The translations under genes and the position numbers were made by a program. 45,934 nt of DNA from Pseudomonadota bacterium (lineage in GTDB: Bacteria; Pseudomonadota; Gammaproteobacteria; Pseudomonadales; Pseudohongiellaceae): positions 1 through 45,934 of the forward strand of contig JAQBSZ010000033.1 of assembly GCA_027623555.1 (NCBI GenBank). The letters run 5' to 3'. The notes beneath the pieces are model-generated. The model ran no database searches. It had not been told where the DNA came from and saw only the letters and a program-made list of their open reading frames with translations. Positions 1 to 8,350 of this stretch are shown here, piece after piece; positions within the stretch are counted from its first letter, which is position 1, and the number at the start of each line of letters is the position of its first letter.

Positions 1-2
1 TG

Positions 3-420
3 CCTAAGCCCAGAGTCAACCTGACAAGATTTCATGGTGTGTTCGCGCCCAACAGCAAACACCGCGCAAGGATCACCCCAGCAGGGCGGGGCAAGGGCAG
101 TAAGAAAAAACAGACAGCCACCGACCAGGATGAAAGAACGCCAGCCGAGCGCCACGCCGCCATGACCGGTTTTTGCTCCTGCAAAACCGGCATACATGCC
201 ATCCATGGCAATAACCTGGGCCCAGCGCCTGAAACGGGTATTCAATATAGACATCGAAACCTGCGAGAAGTGCCAGGGGCCGGTGCGGATCATTGCGTGC
301 ATCGAAGATCCCGCGGTCATTCGACAGATCCTCTCTCATCCGGCCTCGAGAGAGACACATGATGAGCAAGCTACTAACCCACCAGGCAGGGCGCCGCCCC
401 AGCTAGAAATGTTCAAGTAA
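3..420 (+). pseudogene. IS91-family transposase, C-terminal remnant (frameshifted)
   Basis: The reading frame open at the left edge gives PRVNLTRFHGVFAPNSKHRA followed by a Lys-rich stretch, and a second frame from about 210 gives WAQRLKRVFNIDIETCEKC and then a stop at 418-420. Together these are the conserved C-terminal part of IS91-type (HUH, Y2) transposases, which mobilise DNA by rolling-circle replication. The two halves are in different frames. About 49 bases (roughly 160-208) containing a small hairpin sit between residues that are adjacent in the family, so the gene is broken. The N-terminal catalytic part lies outside the window or is lost. Some 270 bases without a recognisable gene follow, up to the aminotransferase. 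Confidence 0.8.
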
Positions 421-692
421 TTTTTTGGAAGGGAATGAGCCTGCTACAGGCTGTCATGGACGACGGCAGGGTAGAGCTTGGCCTGAGAATGAAGAATCCC
501 GAATAGGGAAGGTCAATCCAGTGGTACTTCGGGTGGTCTGAGTGGAATAGTGTGCGGTCGGGCTGTATTTCAGCTGATATGACCCTGGTAAAGGGCCAGG
601 AATTTAAGGAATTTGTTAGATCTAAGGTTTGGATGCAGCGTTAATACTTCCTATACTCCGTTTTTAGTCCCGATTAGCATCATTACCTAAGC

Positions 693-1892
693 ATGGCTAT
701 GAAACTTGCGAAGCAAATTGAAAAACTCGGAACCGAGACGGCCTTCGCCGTCTCGGCAGCCGCCAATGCCTGGGGCGCGAAAGGCAACAAGATCTATCCT
801 TTCCACCTGGGCGATATGAATATTCCCACTCCCGACAATATCGTCGCGGCAACGGAGAAAGCAATTGCCGATGGCTTCACTGGCTATTGCCCGGGTGCGG
901 GTATTCCCGAACTCAGAGCGGCTATCGCCAGAGACGTCGGCGCTAAAAGACAGATTGAGTACAGTGTCGAGAACGTGTCTGTTCAGCCCGGCGGCAAACC
1001 CGTAATCGGAAAATTCCTGGCTACGGTGATGAATCCGGGAGACGAGGTTTTGTATCCGAATCCGGGTTACCCAATCTACGAATCCCAGATCGAGTACCAG
1101 GATGGCATAGCCGTGCCCTATGGCTACATCGAAACCGCGACTGGTTTCGAGCTCGACCTTGAGGCGATCAGAGACAGTCTTGGTTCAAAGACCCGAGCGC
1201 TGATCTACAATAATTTCCAGAATCCCAATGGTGCCGAATCATCCCGTGCAGAGATGGAGCAACTGGCAGAACTTGCCATTAAGTATGATCTATGGGTTTT
1301 GAGTGATGAGGCTTACTTCGAGATTCAGTATAGTGGAAAACCCGAATCCATTGTCAGCCTACCCGGCATGCAGCAGCGCTCGATCATTCTCTATACCTGC
1401 TCCAAGCGCTTTGCCATGACTGGCTGGCGATTGGGAGCGGCAATTGGTCCGCAATCCGCCATCGACATAATCAATAAATTCAATACGAATATTGAATCCT
1501 GCACCACACACTTCATCCAGAAAGGTATGGTGGATGCCATTGAGGGAGACACGTCAGGACCGGATTCCATCCTTGCCACCCTCAGGCAGCGCCGCGATGC
1601 CGCCGTGGCCGGTTTAAATGCGATTGATGGTATTTCTATGCAGGCACCCAACAGTACTTTTTACCTCTTCCCCAATGTCACTCCCATCATGGCACGCAAA
1701 GGCTTTACCGATATTAATCAACTTATGAATGAGGCCCTGACTGAGACCAACGTGTCTTTCTGCACACGTAAGCATTTTGGTCGATCAGGGAAGAACGAAC
1801 AGAATCACTACGTTCGGTTTGCCTATTCAGGGATCGATGTTGACGACATCAATGAAGGGATGGCGCGGCTGAAAAATTATTTCGAGGCTTGA
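693..1892 (+). CDS. Class I/II PLP-dependent aminotransferase
   Basis: This is a full-length fold-type I aminotransferase of 399 residues, transferring amino groups between an amino acid and a 2-oxo acid in the cytoplasm. Visible family features are the cofactor-binding Asn in NNFQNPNG (171-180), Asp205 in LSDEAY that contacts the pyridine nitrogen, the Schiff-base Lys238 in SKRFAMTGWRLG, and the substrate carboxylate-binding Arg near the C terminus (YVRFAYSG). Length and motif order fit the aspartate/alanine/aromatic subgroup, but the substrate cannot be read from sequence. The first ATG is used; a second ATG two codons on is equally possible and no strong ribosome-binding site decides between them. 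It is transcribed alone and converges on glpQ with a 9-base gap. Confidence 0.85.
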   Translation: MAMKLAKQIEKLGTETAFAVSAAANAWGAKGNKIYPFHLGDMNIPTPDNIVAATEKAIADGFTGYCPGAGIPELRAAIARDVGAKRQIEYSVENVSVQPGGKPVIGKFLATVMNPGDEVLYPNPGYPIYESQIEYQDGIAVPYGYIETATGFELDLEAIRDSLGSKTRALIYNNFQNPNGAESSRAEMEQLAELAIKYDLWVLSDEAYFEIQYSGKPESIVSLPGMQQRSIILYTCSKRFAMTGWRLGAAIGPQSAIDIINKFNTNIESCTTHFIQKGMVDAIEGDTSGPDSILATLRQRRDAAVAGLNAIDGISMQAPNSTFYLFPNVTPIMARKGFTDINQLMNEALTETNVSFCTRKHFGRSGKNEQNHYVRFAYSGIDVDDINEGMARLKNYFEA

Positions 1893-1901
1893 CCGACTTG
1901 T

Positions 1902-2918
1902 CTAGTTTCTGGTGCGAAGAAATTGCACTGCCTTATCCGGAAAGTCTGTGAACAGTCCATCTACGTCGGCCTGGAAGTAGTGCTGCTCCAACAGCTCTTC
2001 GAAACTTGCGGCATAACGTGGTACCTGGCCAGGATCGAGTCGATAGGTGTATGGATGTACCTGCATACCGGCTGCATGGGCGCGCTGTACCAGGGAAGTT
2101 ATCTCCAGATCGCCAGGAGTTGATGTGCGAGCAACCACCAGGCCTTTTTCCGGGCCGATGCCATCGGCAAAGAAGGCGAGCTTGTCCATGCCATCTTCCG
2201 CAAACATCCAGGGATAAGATCCCGGGCCACCGATCAACTGGATCAGGTTCACCTCGATACCGGCCGCCGGTAGAATCTGCTGCTTGATAATCTCCAGTTC
2301 CTCAAAGCTGAATGTCTGCAGGAACACCTTGTCCTGCTTGCTTGTGTAGCCGTAGTCTTTTAACAGGTTTACCACGGCTGTGCTGATGTCCTTGCCTTCC
2401 TCACGATGAAACTCGGGTTGTTTTATTTCCGGGTAGATGCCGATGTCATTACCCGTCGATTTATTCAGTCCCTGGATAAATTCTATTTCTTCCCTGAATG
2501 TGGGAATGCGAAACACCGAGGACCCCAGCGGAAAACGATTAGCGTAACTCTGTACTTTCTTGCCATTCTCTATCTCGTAGCCTTCGCTGACATTCAGCTG
2601 TCTAATTTCTTCCAGCGTAAAATCGATTGCGTAATAACGGCCATCTTCTCTGGCCCGTGCAGGGAATTGCTCATCGACATCGGTGGTCCGATCCAGGGTA
2701 ATGTCGTGGAGAACGATCAGATGGTCATCGCTGGTCATGACCACATCTTGCTCGATGTAGTCTGCCCCCATGGCATAGGCCATGGCCTTCGCCTCCAGGG
2801 TATGTTCTGGCAGATAGCCACTGGCTCCGCGGTGTGCAATTACAATTTTCTGTGCCATAGCCTGTGATGAGACCAATAGTAAGACAAGGAGACTACCGAG
2901 TAGTTTGCGCTTTCCCAT
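1902..2918 (-). CDS. glpQ: Periplasmic glycerophosphodiester phosphodiesterase GlpQ
   Basis: GlpQ hydrolyses glycerophosphodiesters such as glycerophosphocholine to glycerol-3-phosphate and an alcohol, feeding phospholipid head groups into carbon and phosphate metabolism. The start is placed at the internal ATG (2918), not the longer frame, because it opens a clean Sec signal peptide (MGKRKLL, hydrophobic core, AMA-QK cleavage). The mature protein starts with IVIAHRGASGYLPEHT, holding catalytic His29 and Arg30. It continues with DYIEQDVVMT (metal ligands Glu56 and Asp58) and VLHD with the second catalytic His71. The C-terminal DGLFTDFPDKAVQFL is characteristic of the GlpQ subgroup. At 338 residues it is close to the usual size. 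No glpT or glpF lies nearby, so it appears to be a stand-alone scavenging gene. Confidence 0.92.
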   Translation of the reverse strand: MGKRKLLGSLLVLLLVSSQAMAQKIVIAHRGASGYLPEHTLEAKAMAYAMGADYIEQDVVMTSDDHLIVLHDITLDRTTDVDEQFPARAREDGRYYAIDFTLEEIRQLNVSEGYEIENGKKVQSYANRFPLGSSVFRIPTFREEIEFIQGLNKSTGNDIGIYPEIKQPEFHREEGKDISTAVVNLLKDYGYTSKQDKVFLQTFSFEELEIIKQQILPAAGIEVNLIQLIGGPGSYPWMFAEDGMDKLAFFADGIGPEKGLVVARTSTPGDLEITSLVQRAHAAGMQVHPYTYRLDPGQVPRYAASFEELLEQHYFQADVDGLFTDFPDKAVQFLRTRN

Positions 2919-3565
2919 GATTCTATACCGTAATGTCGAGCTGTCAGAGTAAATTACTCCGAATCGCTGCAAGATTCTATCTCATCGAAGTAATTACTCC
3001 GACTCTGATTTGGCTATGCAAGATTTTCACAGTTGCGCATTCCGTAGTTCTTGAAATCTGATTGCAGTGGCTTCGAACGGTGCCGAGTGGCAGGCTGATG
3101 CAGCTGCAGACCGCGCCCCTCCGGGGTACCCTCGCTCCGAAAACAAGCCTCGCAAAAAACGCGAGTCTCTTTTCTGCGCTCGGCGCTGGTCTTTTATTGC
3201 AGCTACACCAGCCTGCCACTCGGCCCCTTGGGTTATTGCTTAGTCTAAATATCTTCGACCTCGATCTTAGTAAGGAACATAAGCCTCAATCTCTTTCCAC
3301 AAAATAATCGTGAGTTAATACCCAGGGAAATGACACCTGAAATTGCACGATGCCTAGTGAGATCTCACAGGTGCTACTTTACTTGTCAGCTAAGGATCAA
3401 ATCGATTCTATCATTCGGAGCAAATGAATTGCCCCGAGTGAACGAGGTACAGTTGAACAAACGAAGAGGATTGCCATCTTTCGCCACAGTTGCTCCGCAA
3501 TTTGCCTTTTTCTGGTCGTCACTTGGCCAACATGGTCTGGTGTAATCGATGCTGAAAAGAAAACT
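2919..3565. other. Intergenic region upstream of glpQ
   Basis: About 650 bases carry no convincing gene. Open frames on both strands run through the palindromic element at 3082-3224 and look like by-products of its structure. The glpQ promoter should lie at about 2930-3060, where the sequence is AT-rich and the motif gtaattactccga occurs twice (about 2950-3002). From about 3428 a plus-strand frame is open without a usual start codon and leads into the small ORF at 3566. Confidence 0.5.
3082..3224. repeat. 143-bp MITE-like palindromic element
   Basis: The two ends, 3082-3108 and 3198-3224, are inverted copies of 27 bases with two mismatches; the outer 16 bases (GCCGAGTGGCAGGCTG and its complement) match perfectly. 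Inside, gaccgcgcc pairs with ggcgctggtc, CCCC-tcc-GGGG forms a short hairpin, and ctcgc-aaaaaac-gcgag forms another, followed by tctctttt. The whole element could therefore fold into one long branched structure. No clear target-site duplication is visible. It may be a non-autonomous transposable element or a structured RNA; only a genome-wide copy search can tell these apart. Confidence 0.7.
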
Positions 3566-3727
3566 ATGGAGATAGCTGTGAGTTTTTTTAGAAAATCCCA
3601 AAACTGTTTGTTTGTGGAAGAAGAACGATACAACTGGGCAGCCCCCAGATCCAAGGTCAATAAACGCTTGTTATATTTATCAATTCTGTTTGTGGTCGCG
3701 GGTATATTGTTCAGCGTGTTGCGTTAG
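3566..3727 (+). CDS. Possible small single-pass membrane protein (53 aa)
   Basis: A 53-codon frame starts at ATG 3566 and ends at 3725-3727. Its C terminus, RLLYLSILFVVAGILFSVLR, is a good transmembrane helix preceded by basic residues, as in tail-anchored small proteins. The frame is open upstream to about 3428 but has no ATG, GTG or TTG there, so it may be the 3' end of a decayed longer gene. There is no clear ribosome-binding site. It overlaps the stop of the minus-strand peptidase gene by four bases, tail to tail. I recognise no family. Confidence 0.25.
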   Translation: MEIAVSFFRKSQNCLFVEEERYNWAAPRSKVNKRLLYLSILFVVAGILFSVLR

Positions 3728-6700
3728 CGTGCCTTCAATACTGTCTCAACCGTCATGGCTTGTCCGGCACGAATGACCTCTAACAGGACTACATCGCCGG
3801 GGGCTGATGTGCGCAACAAATTGGAGTAGGTCTGTAGATCAGACAATGTTTCACCATTGTAGGTGCGGAGCACGTCGCCCGCTTGCAGACCCGATTCGGC
3901 GGCGGCGCTGTTCGGTGTCACCCCGGAAAGTCGAACTCCCTCGCCTGTGAATGCAAAATCCGGCACCGTACCGAGACTTGCCTCGCGCTCGCCGGGTTGT
4001 CCGCTCTGCACAACGACTTCGGCTCCCTCCAGGTTAACTCGCAAACCACCAGTGTTGTCGGCCAGGTAGATCACTGCCTCCTCTACCCACAGGGCAATAT
4101 CTGACATACCCTCAACATCGAGCTTGTCCGGTGTATCGCTGGCGCGGTGGTAATCAGTATGGGTACCACTGAATAAATGGATAGCGGGGATGCCAGCATT
4201 GAGAAAACTCACATGGTCACTGCTGGCGATGGTTGCAGCGGGAAATGTGGATTCCACACCAATGGTAAAGCCAATGCCCTGCGCCATGAATGGCCACTCG
4301 TAGGCGCTGTCGGTGGCGAATACCTGCAGAGTACGCCCCTCCAATCGCCCCACCGCATCGAGATTGATCATTGCAAACAGGTCATCGCTGGAGAGATTCC
4401 CGGGTGGATTCTCTACGAAATGTTGTGAACCGATTAGCCCGGATTCCTCCCCGGTAAAGGCGACAAACAGAATCGGTCTCTGCGGGGTAAATGCGCGGGA
4501 GAGTTTTGCCGCCACTTCAATCAGAATACTGACACCGGAGGCGTTATCGTCGGCACCCGGGTAAATCTCCCCGGTCGCGGCATCCATGCCCAGGTGATCA
4601 TAATGTGCACCCAGTACGACGGGTTGCGCGCTCAATGCGCGATTGCTGCCGGGAATCATGCCAACCACGTTGGCCAGCTCGATATTGCCGTAACCTGCCA
4701 GCGAATCGCGCCAGCGTTGCAGGTAGGTAGCCCCTACCGGCTGTAATCCGGCAGCGCGGAATTGATCGGCTATATAAAGGGCCGATTCGTTGAGACCAGC
4801 ACTTGCAAGACCCCTACCCTGCATCGCAGGGTCGGTGAGTCGGGTGCTGTGACGCAGAAGCTGTTCCGGCAAATATTTCGCCGGTAGCTTGGCAATAGAG
4901 TCAGGAATTGGCAGCGAGTCCCACTGCACCGCCGCAGTGAGTTCCGGCTTGACCCATTGCATGGGAGAATCGGGACTGGCCCACACGCCCTTCACATCAT
5001 TGGTGGGTTCATCGCCGACAAAGCTGAGGTATGAGTACTTGCCGTAATGGGGCAGCTTCTCGATCATACCCGGCATGGCAATCATGTCGTCGACATGGAT
5101 CCAGCCAATCGCCAGTTGCGCATTGTCAGGATGCCGCCCGATCACCACTGTACTGCGATTGGCATAGGCAATCTCACTGCCCGCCAATGCCACTCCTGTG
5201 TCAGAAGTCTCAACACCATAAAACGCCACGACCGCGGCAACCGCCCCGGTAAAAGGATTGTCTCGACCGAGGATCCACACCGGCTTGTCCATTGGCAGCG
5301 AGTCAATCTCATCGGCAAATAGGATGTCGAATTCGGTGCCTTGTCCAAAAGACTCTGCCATCTGCGTCCAGTGCTGTCGATCCGTTGCAGGCAGGACAAA
5401 GGCGATCTGGCTGGCGCCGAATAACTCGCCGATGGTGGGTGGCGTTTCCTCTCGATCGAGTTGTCGGAACACGTCGAAGAATGGATCCACCAGCACGCCC
5501 TGCAGGTGTTCGTAGTCTTCCGCCATCACTCCTTCCAGTTTCTGGGAGAGTGCAATGTCGTATATCTGTGGTTCAGCTTCGCCTTCATAATAGAGTGCAA
5601 CTGGCACCTTTAATGTGTAAGGATCACCGAACTGGGTCTGGGCAAACATGATCCTGACCTGATTGCCGTACGTCGCTTCCACCGTCACCGATAATTTCGG
5701 CGCTCCGGTACGATTTACCCACTGCTCAAAAAATGCTGTCAGGTCGACGCCACTAAGTTCTGAAAACAGCGCCGCAATATCGGCGAATGAGGCGCGCTGA
5801 AATTTATAGTCCTGGTAGAGTTTGCGCAGCCCATCAAGAAACAACTCGTCTCCCAGTTCGATCCTTAACATGTGCCAGAGCATCAGGGTCTTGCCGTACC
5901 CGACAGCCTGGGAGGCGGCGGAGTTTCGGGAGGTAAACTGAGCCAGCGGAAAATCCGTTCCATCGGCTACATAGTTCTTATAGCGGGCCAGCATCTCTTT
6001 GCGGTACTCATGCCCTAATCCATCCATTTCCTGGAACAAGTGATCTGCCAGATAGGCGGTCAGCCCTTCGCTCCAGTTGCCTGATTCGTAGTCGGGATAG
6101 ACACCATTGCCCCACCAGTTGTGCAGGATTTCATGGGGATAGGATGATTCGAGAATGAACGGGAAGCGGATTACCTGTTCGCCGAGCAGAGTAAAGGACG
6201 GCATACCGTAGCCGGTCTCCCAGAAGTTCTCGATCAGGGCAAACTTGCTGAAGGGATAGTCGCCGAGTAGCGGTTCATAGAGTTGCAGGTAGCGCTCCGT
6301 CGCATCCATGTATCTCGTAGCCAGGTTGGGATCCGGTGTGCGCAGGTACGCCAGCACCTCCACATCATCGGCTTGTTGTGAGTACTCGGTGAAGTTGGCG
6401 GCGATCAGATAGATCTCTTCCATGGGTTGCCGACTGATCCAACCATTCCTCCTCTCCCCGCGGTCTCCCTGGCTGACGGCGGTCCAGGTGCGGGCAGACT
6501 GGGCAAACTCCACTTCCAGATCGAAGGTCACCAGGTCGATTCCGAAGTCCGGAATCCAGGCACTGCCTTTATTCAGGTAAACTCCCTGCTCGCCGATGAT
6601 GCCGGAAGTCTCGGAAAAACTCTGTGCGTACTCGGCACTGGTCTGTTCGGCGATGTCATAGATCGACCCGCTGTAGATCAACACAGCCTGGCTGCGATTG

Positions 6701-7083
6701 CGGGCTGGCAAACTCAGTGAATAACGATTGGTGGAGGCACCAAGACCCCCTGTTGCGTTGATGCCTACATTGGTGGACAGCGGGGTTGTCTGCAATGGCC
6801 GCAGGGTGCCGGAATTATTGCTGATTCTTAGATTGCTGTTGAGCTCAAAGGTGATCTCAGTTGTTGCAGCAGATGTTGGTAGCGTGATCGTGTCCTCGAC
6901 CGAAATCTGTCGCGCCAGGGGATCCAGCCGAACCTTGAGATTATGATGAACCAACTGCGGTGCATTCGCATCGCTCAGAACATCTTGCTGCGCAGCCGCC
7001 AGTGACGCAAGGCCAGAAAGGCACAGCAACTGAACAATTCGATTCAGCGGTGTAAGGCGAAGAATGTCAGATAAGAATTGCAT
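3724..7083 (-). CDS. Secreted M1 aminopeptidase - M28 peptidase - PDZ fusion protein
   Basis: This 1119-residue protein carries two unrelated zinc peptidase domains. Residues 1-31 form a signal peptide (LLCLSGLASLAAAQQ). Residues about 40-470 are an M1 (gluzincin) domain with HEILHNWWGN (zinc ligands His317 and His321, catalytic Glu318) and third ligand Glu339 in NWSEG; the exopeptidase loop reads GYGMPSF in place of GAMEN. Residues about 730-1010 are an M28 aminopeptidase domain: His827 in GAHYDHLG, Asp845 in GADDNASG, Glu879/Glu880 in FTGEESG, Asp909 in NLDAVGR and His979 in HTDYHR, a complete di-zinc set. Residues about 1045-1119 are a PDZ domain (SGLQAGDVLRTYNGE). It probably degrades peptides in the periplasm or outside the cell. 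The TolB-like gene lies 24 bases upstream on the same strand, so co-transcription is likely. Confidence 0.9.
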   Translation of the reverse strand: MQFLSDILRLTPLNRIVQLLCLSGLASLAAAQQDVLSDANAPQLVHHNLKVRLDPLARQISVEDTITLPTSAATTEITFELNSNLRISNNSGTLRPLQTTPLSTNVGINATGGLGASTNRYSLSLPARNRSQAVLIYSGSIYDIAEQTSAEYAQSFSETSGIIGEQGVYLNKGSAWIPDFGIDLVTFDLEVEFAQSARTWTAVSQGDRGERRNGWISRQPMEEIYLIAANFTEYSQQADDVEVLAYLRTPDPNLATRYMDATERYLQLYEPLLGDYPFSKFALIENFWETGYGMPSFTLLGEQVIRFPFILESSYPHEILHNWWGNGVYPDYESGNWSEGLTAYLADHLFQEMDGLGHEYRKEMLARYKNYVADGTDFPLAQFTSRNSAASQAVGYGKTLMLWHMLRIELGDELFLDGLRKLYQDYKFQRASFADIAALFSELSGVDLTAFFEQWVNRTGAPKLSVTVEATYGNQVRIMFAQTQFGDPYTLKVPVALYYEGEAEPQIYDIALSQKLEGVMAEDYEHLQGVLVDPFFDVFRQLDREETPPTIGELFGASQIAFVLPATDRQHWTQMAESFGQGTEFDILFADEIDSLPMDKPVWILGRDNPFTGAVAAVVAFYGVETSDTGVALAGSEIAYANRSTVVIGRHPDNAQLAIGWIHVDDMIAMPGMIEKLPHYGKYSYLSFVGDEPTNDVKGVWASPDSPMQWVKPELTAAVQWDSLPIPDSIAKLPAKYLPEQLLRHSTRLTDPAMQGRGLASAGLNESALYIADQFRAAGLQPVGATYLQRWRDSLAGYGNIELANVVGMIPGSNRALSAQPVVLGAHYDHLGMDAATGEIYPGADDNASGVSILIEVAAKLSRAFTPQRPILFVAFTGEESGLIGSQHFVENPPGNLSSDDLFAMINLDAVGRLEGRTLQVFATDSAYEWPFMAQGIGFTIGVESTFPAATIASSDHVSFLNAGIPAIHLFSGTHTDYHRASDTPDKLDVEGMSDIALWVEEAVIYLADNTGGLRVNLEGAEVVVQSGQPGEREASLGTVPDFAFTGEGVRLSGVTPNSAAAESGLQAGDVLRTYNGETLSDLQTYSNLLRTSAPGDVVLLEVIRAGQAMTVETVLKAR

Positions 7084-7107
7084 GAAGAAGACGCCAGCCA
7101 GGTCGCG

Positions 7108-8316
7108 TTAGTCCAGCCCTAACAACTCCAGGGCCCGCTGGTGATCCCAATCTCCCATGTGGATCTGGGAGGTCCCATCCGGTGTGCGGGTTGTGCTCCA
7201 GGCGAGCTTGCTGCCATCGGGTGAGAACACCGGCAGAATATCAGTGCCCGCGGTATTGGTCACCCTGATGCGAGGCCTAACCCCGCCCGGGTCGATCATG
7301 AACAATTCGAAATTCGCATTGCCAAGCAGATTACTGGAATAAATGATGTAGTCGCCACTGGGATGATAATAAGGTCCCCAGGAAACCATCGCGTCAGCGG
7401 TTAACTGCCGCTGATTACTGCCGTCGATAGCCATGGTCCAGATCTCGGCGCTATTGCCATCGGGATTGAAACGGCGCCACACGACTTTCTGATTGTCGGG
7501 GCTGAAGAATGGGCCGCCGTCGTATCCGGGCGAGTGGGTAAGTTGAACTACGTTTGAGCCATCGGCGTTCATTATATACAGATCCATGAAGTAAGAACTG
7601 TCATCGTCAAAGAGTGCCTGTTCGGCCTGACTCAGCGTGCGGCTATAAGCCTCGCGGTTGGAGGCAAACAGTATCCTGCGCCCATCTGCCGAATAAGAAC
7701 CCTCGGCATCATAACCATCGCTGTTGCTCAGGTTGATGATGTTTCCTCCATCGGCATCGGCCTGGTAGATATCGTAATGCCGGTCATAGTCCCAGCCGTA
7801 TGGACGCTCGATGCCACTCTGGCGAATCTGAATTTCTTCGGCCTGTTTGGCCAGGGCATCCGGGTCTTCATGGGTTGATGAAAACATCACGCGGTCCAGG
7901 GTCGGGTGCACCCACGAGCAGGTAGTCAAGCCGATTCCCGGCGATACTCTGGAAGTGGCTCCGCTTGCAAGATCCTTAAGATAAATCTGGTAGAAGGGAT
8001 TGTCTCCAGGCACTTCACTCTGAAAGATAATGCGTCTGCCGTCAGCGCTGAAATAGCCTTCGCCCGAACGCAGGCTGTCGGTAATTAACTGCTGGGTATT
8101 GCTCAGGAGAGTGGCTTCGTAATCAGTATCGAAGGGTCCGCTCGCGGAAGCCGGGGTCGCTGCCCGGGTCGCACCGGCCACGCCGTCGGCCGAGGTGGCA
8201 CCGGCGGTACCATCGGGTTGAGCCTGCACCACTGATCCGAAAATTCCCAGCATCAGAACACTGCTGATTGTTAACGCCAGCCGAACTGGCTGCTTACGGT
8301 TGCGCCTCACGTTCAT
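7108..8316 (-). CDS. Secreted TolB-like beta-propeller (PD40/WD40-like) protein
   Basis: The product of 402 residues is exported and made of repeated PD40 blades. The start is set at the internal ATG (8316), because the longer frame would run into the neighbouring desulfhydrase gene and this ATG gives a proper signal peptide (MNVRRNRKQ, hydrophobic segment, VVQAQ). Blade motifs recur as YSADGRRILFASN, FSPDNQKVVW, HPSGDYIIYSSN and FSPDGSKLAWSTTR, the usual TolB/DPP-IV propeller pattern with Asp-Gly turns. There is no peptidase catalytic domain behind the propeller, so a binding or scaffold role is more likely than catalysis. A low-complexity Ala/Gly/Thr linker follows the signal peptide. It precedes the M1-M28 gene by 24 bases and may serve in the same secreted system. 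Confidence 0.8.
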   Translation of the reverse strand: MNVRRNRKQPVRLALTISSVLMLGIFGSVVQAQPDGTAGATSADGVAGATRAATPASASGPFDTDYEATLLSNTQQLITDSLRSGEGYFSADGRRIIFQSEVPGDNPFYQIYLKDLASGATSRVSPGIGLTTCSWVHPTLDRVMFSSTHEDPDALAKQAEEIQIRQSGIERPYGWDYDRHYDIYQADADGGNIINLSNSDGYDAEGSYSADGRRILFASNREAYSRTLSQAEQALFDDDSSYFMDLYIMNADGSNVVQLTHSPGYDGGPFFSPDNQKVVWRRFNPDGNSAEIWTMAIDGSNQRQLTADAMVSWGPYYHPSGDYIIYSSNLLGNANFELFMIDPGGVRPRIRVTNTAGTDILPVFSPDGSKLAWSTTRTPDGTSQIHMGDWDHQRALELLGLD

Positions 8317-8350
8317 AATTTCAATCCAGATGTTTTTAAATGTTGCAAGT

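Noticed and set aside
2973..3307. Open frames over the 3082-3224 palindrome on both strands
   Set aside because: The open frames exist because of the palindrome's composition. The predicted proteins have no domain and no good start site.
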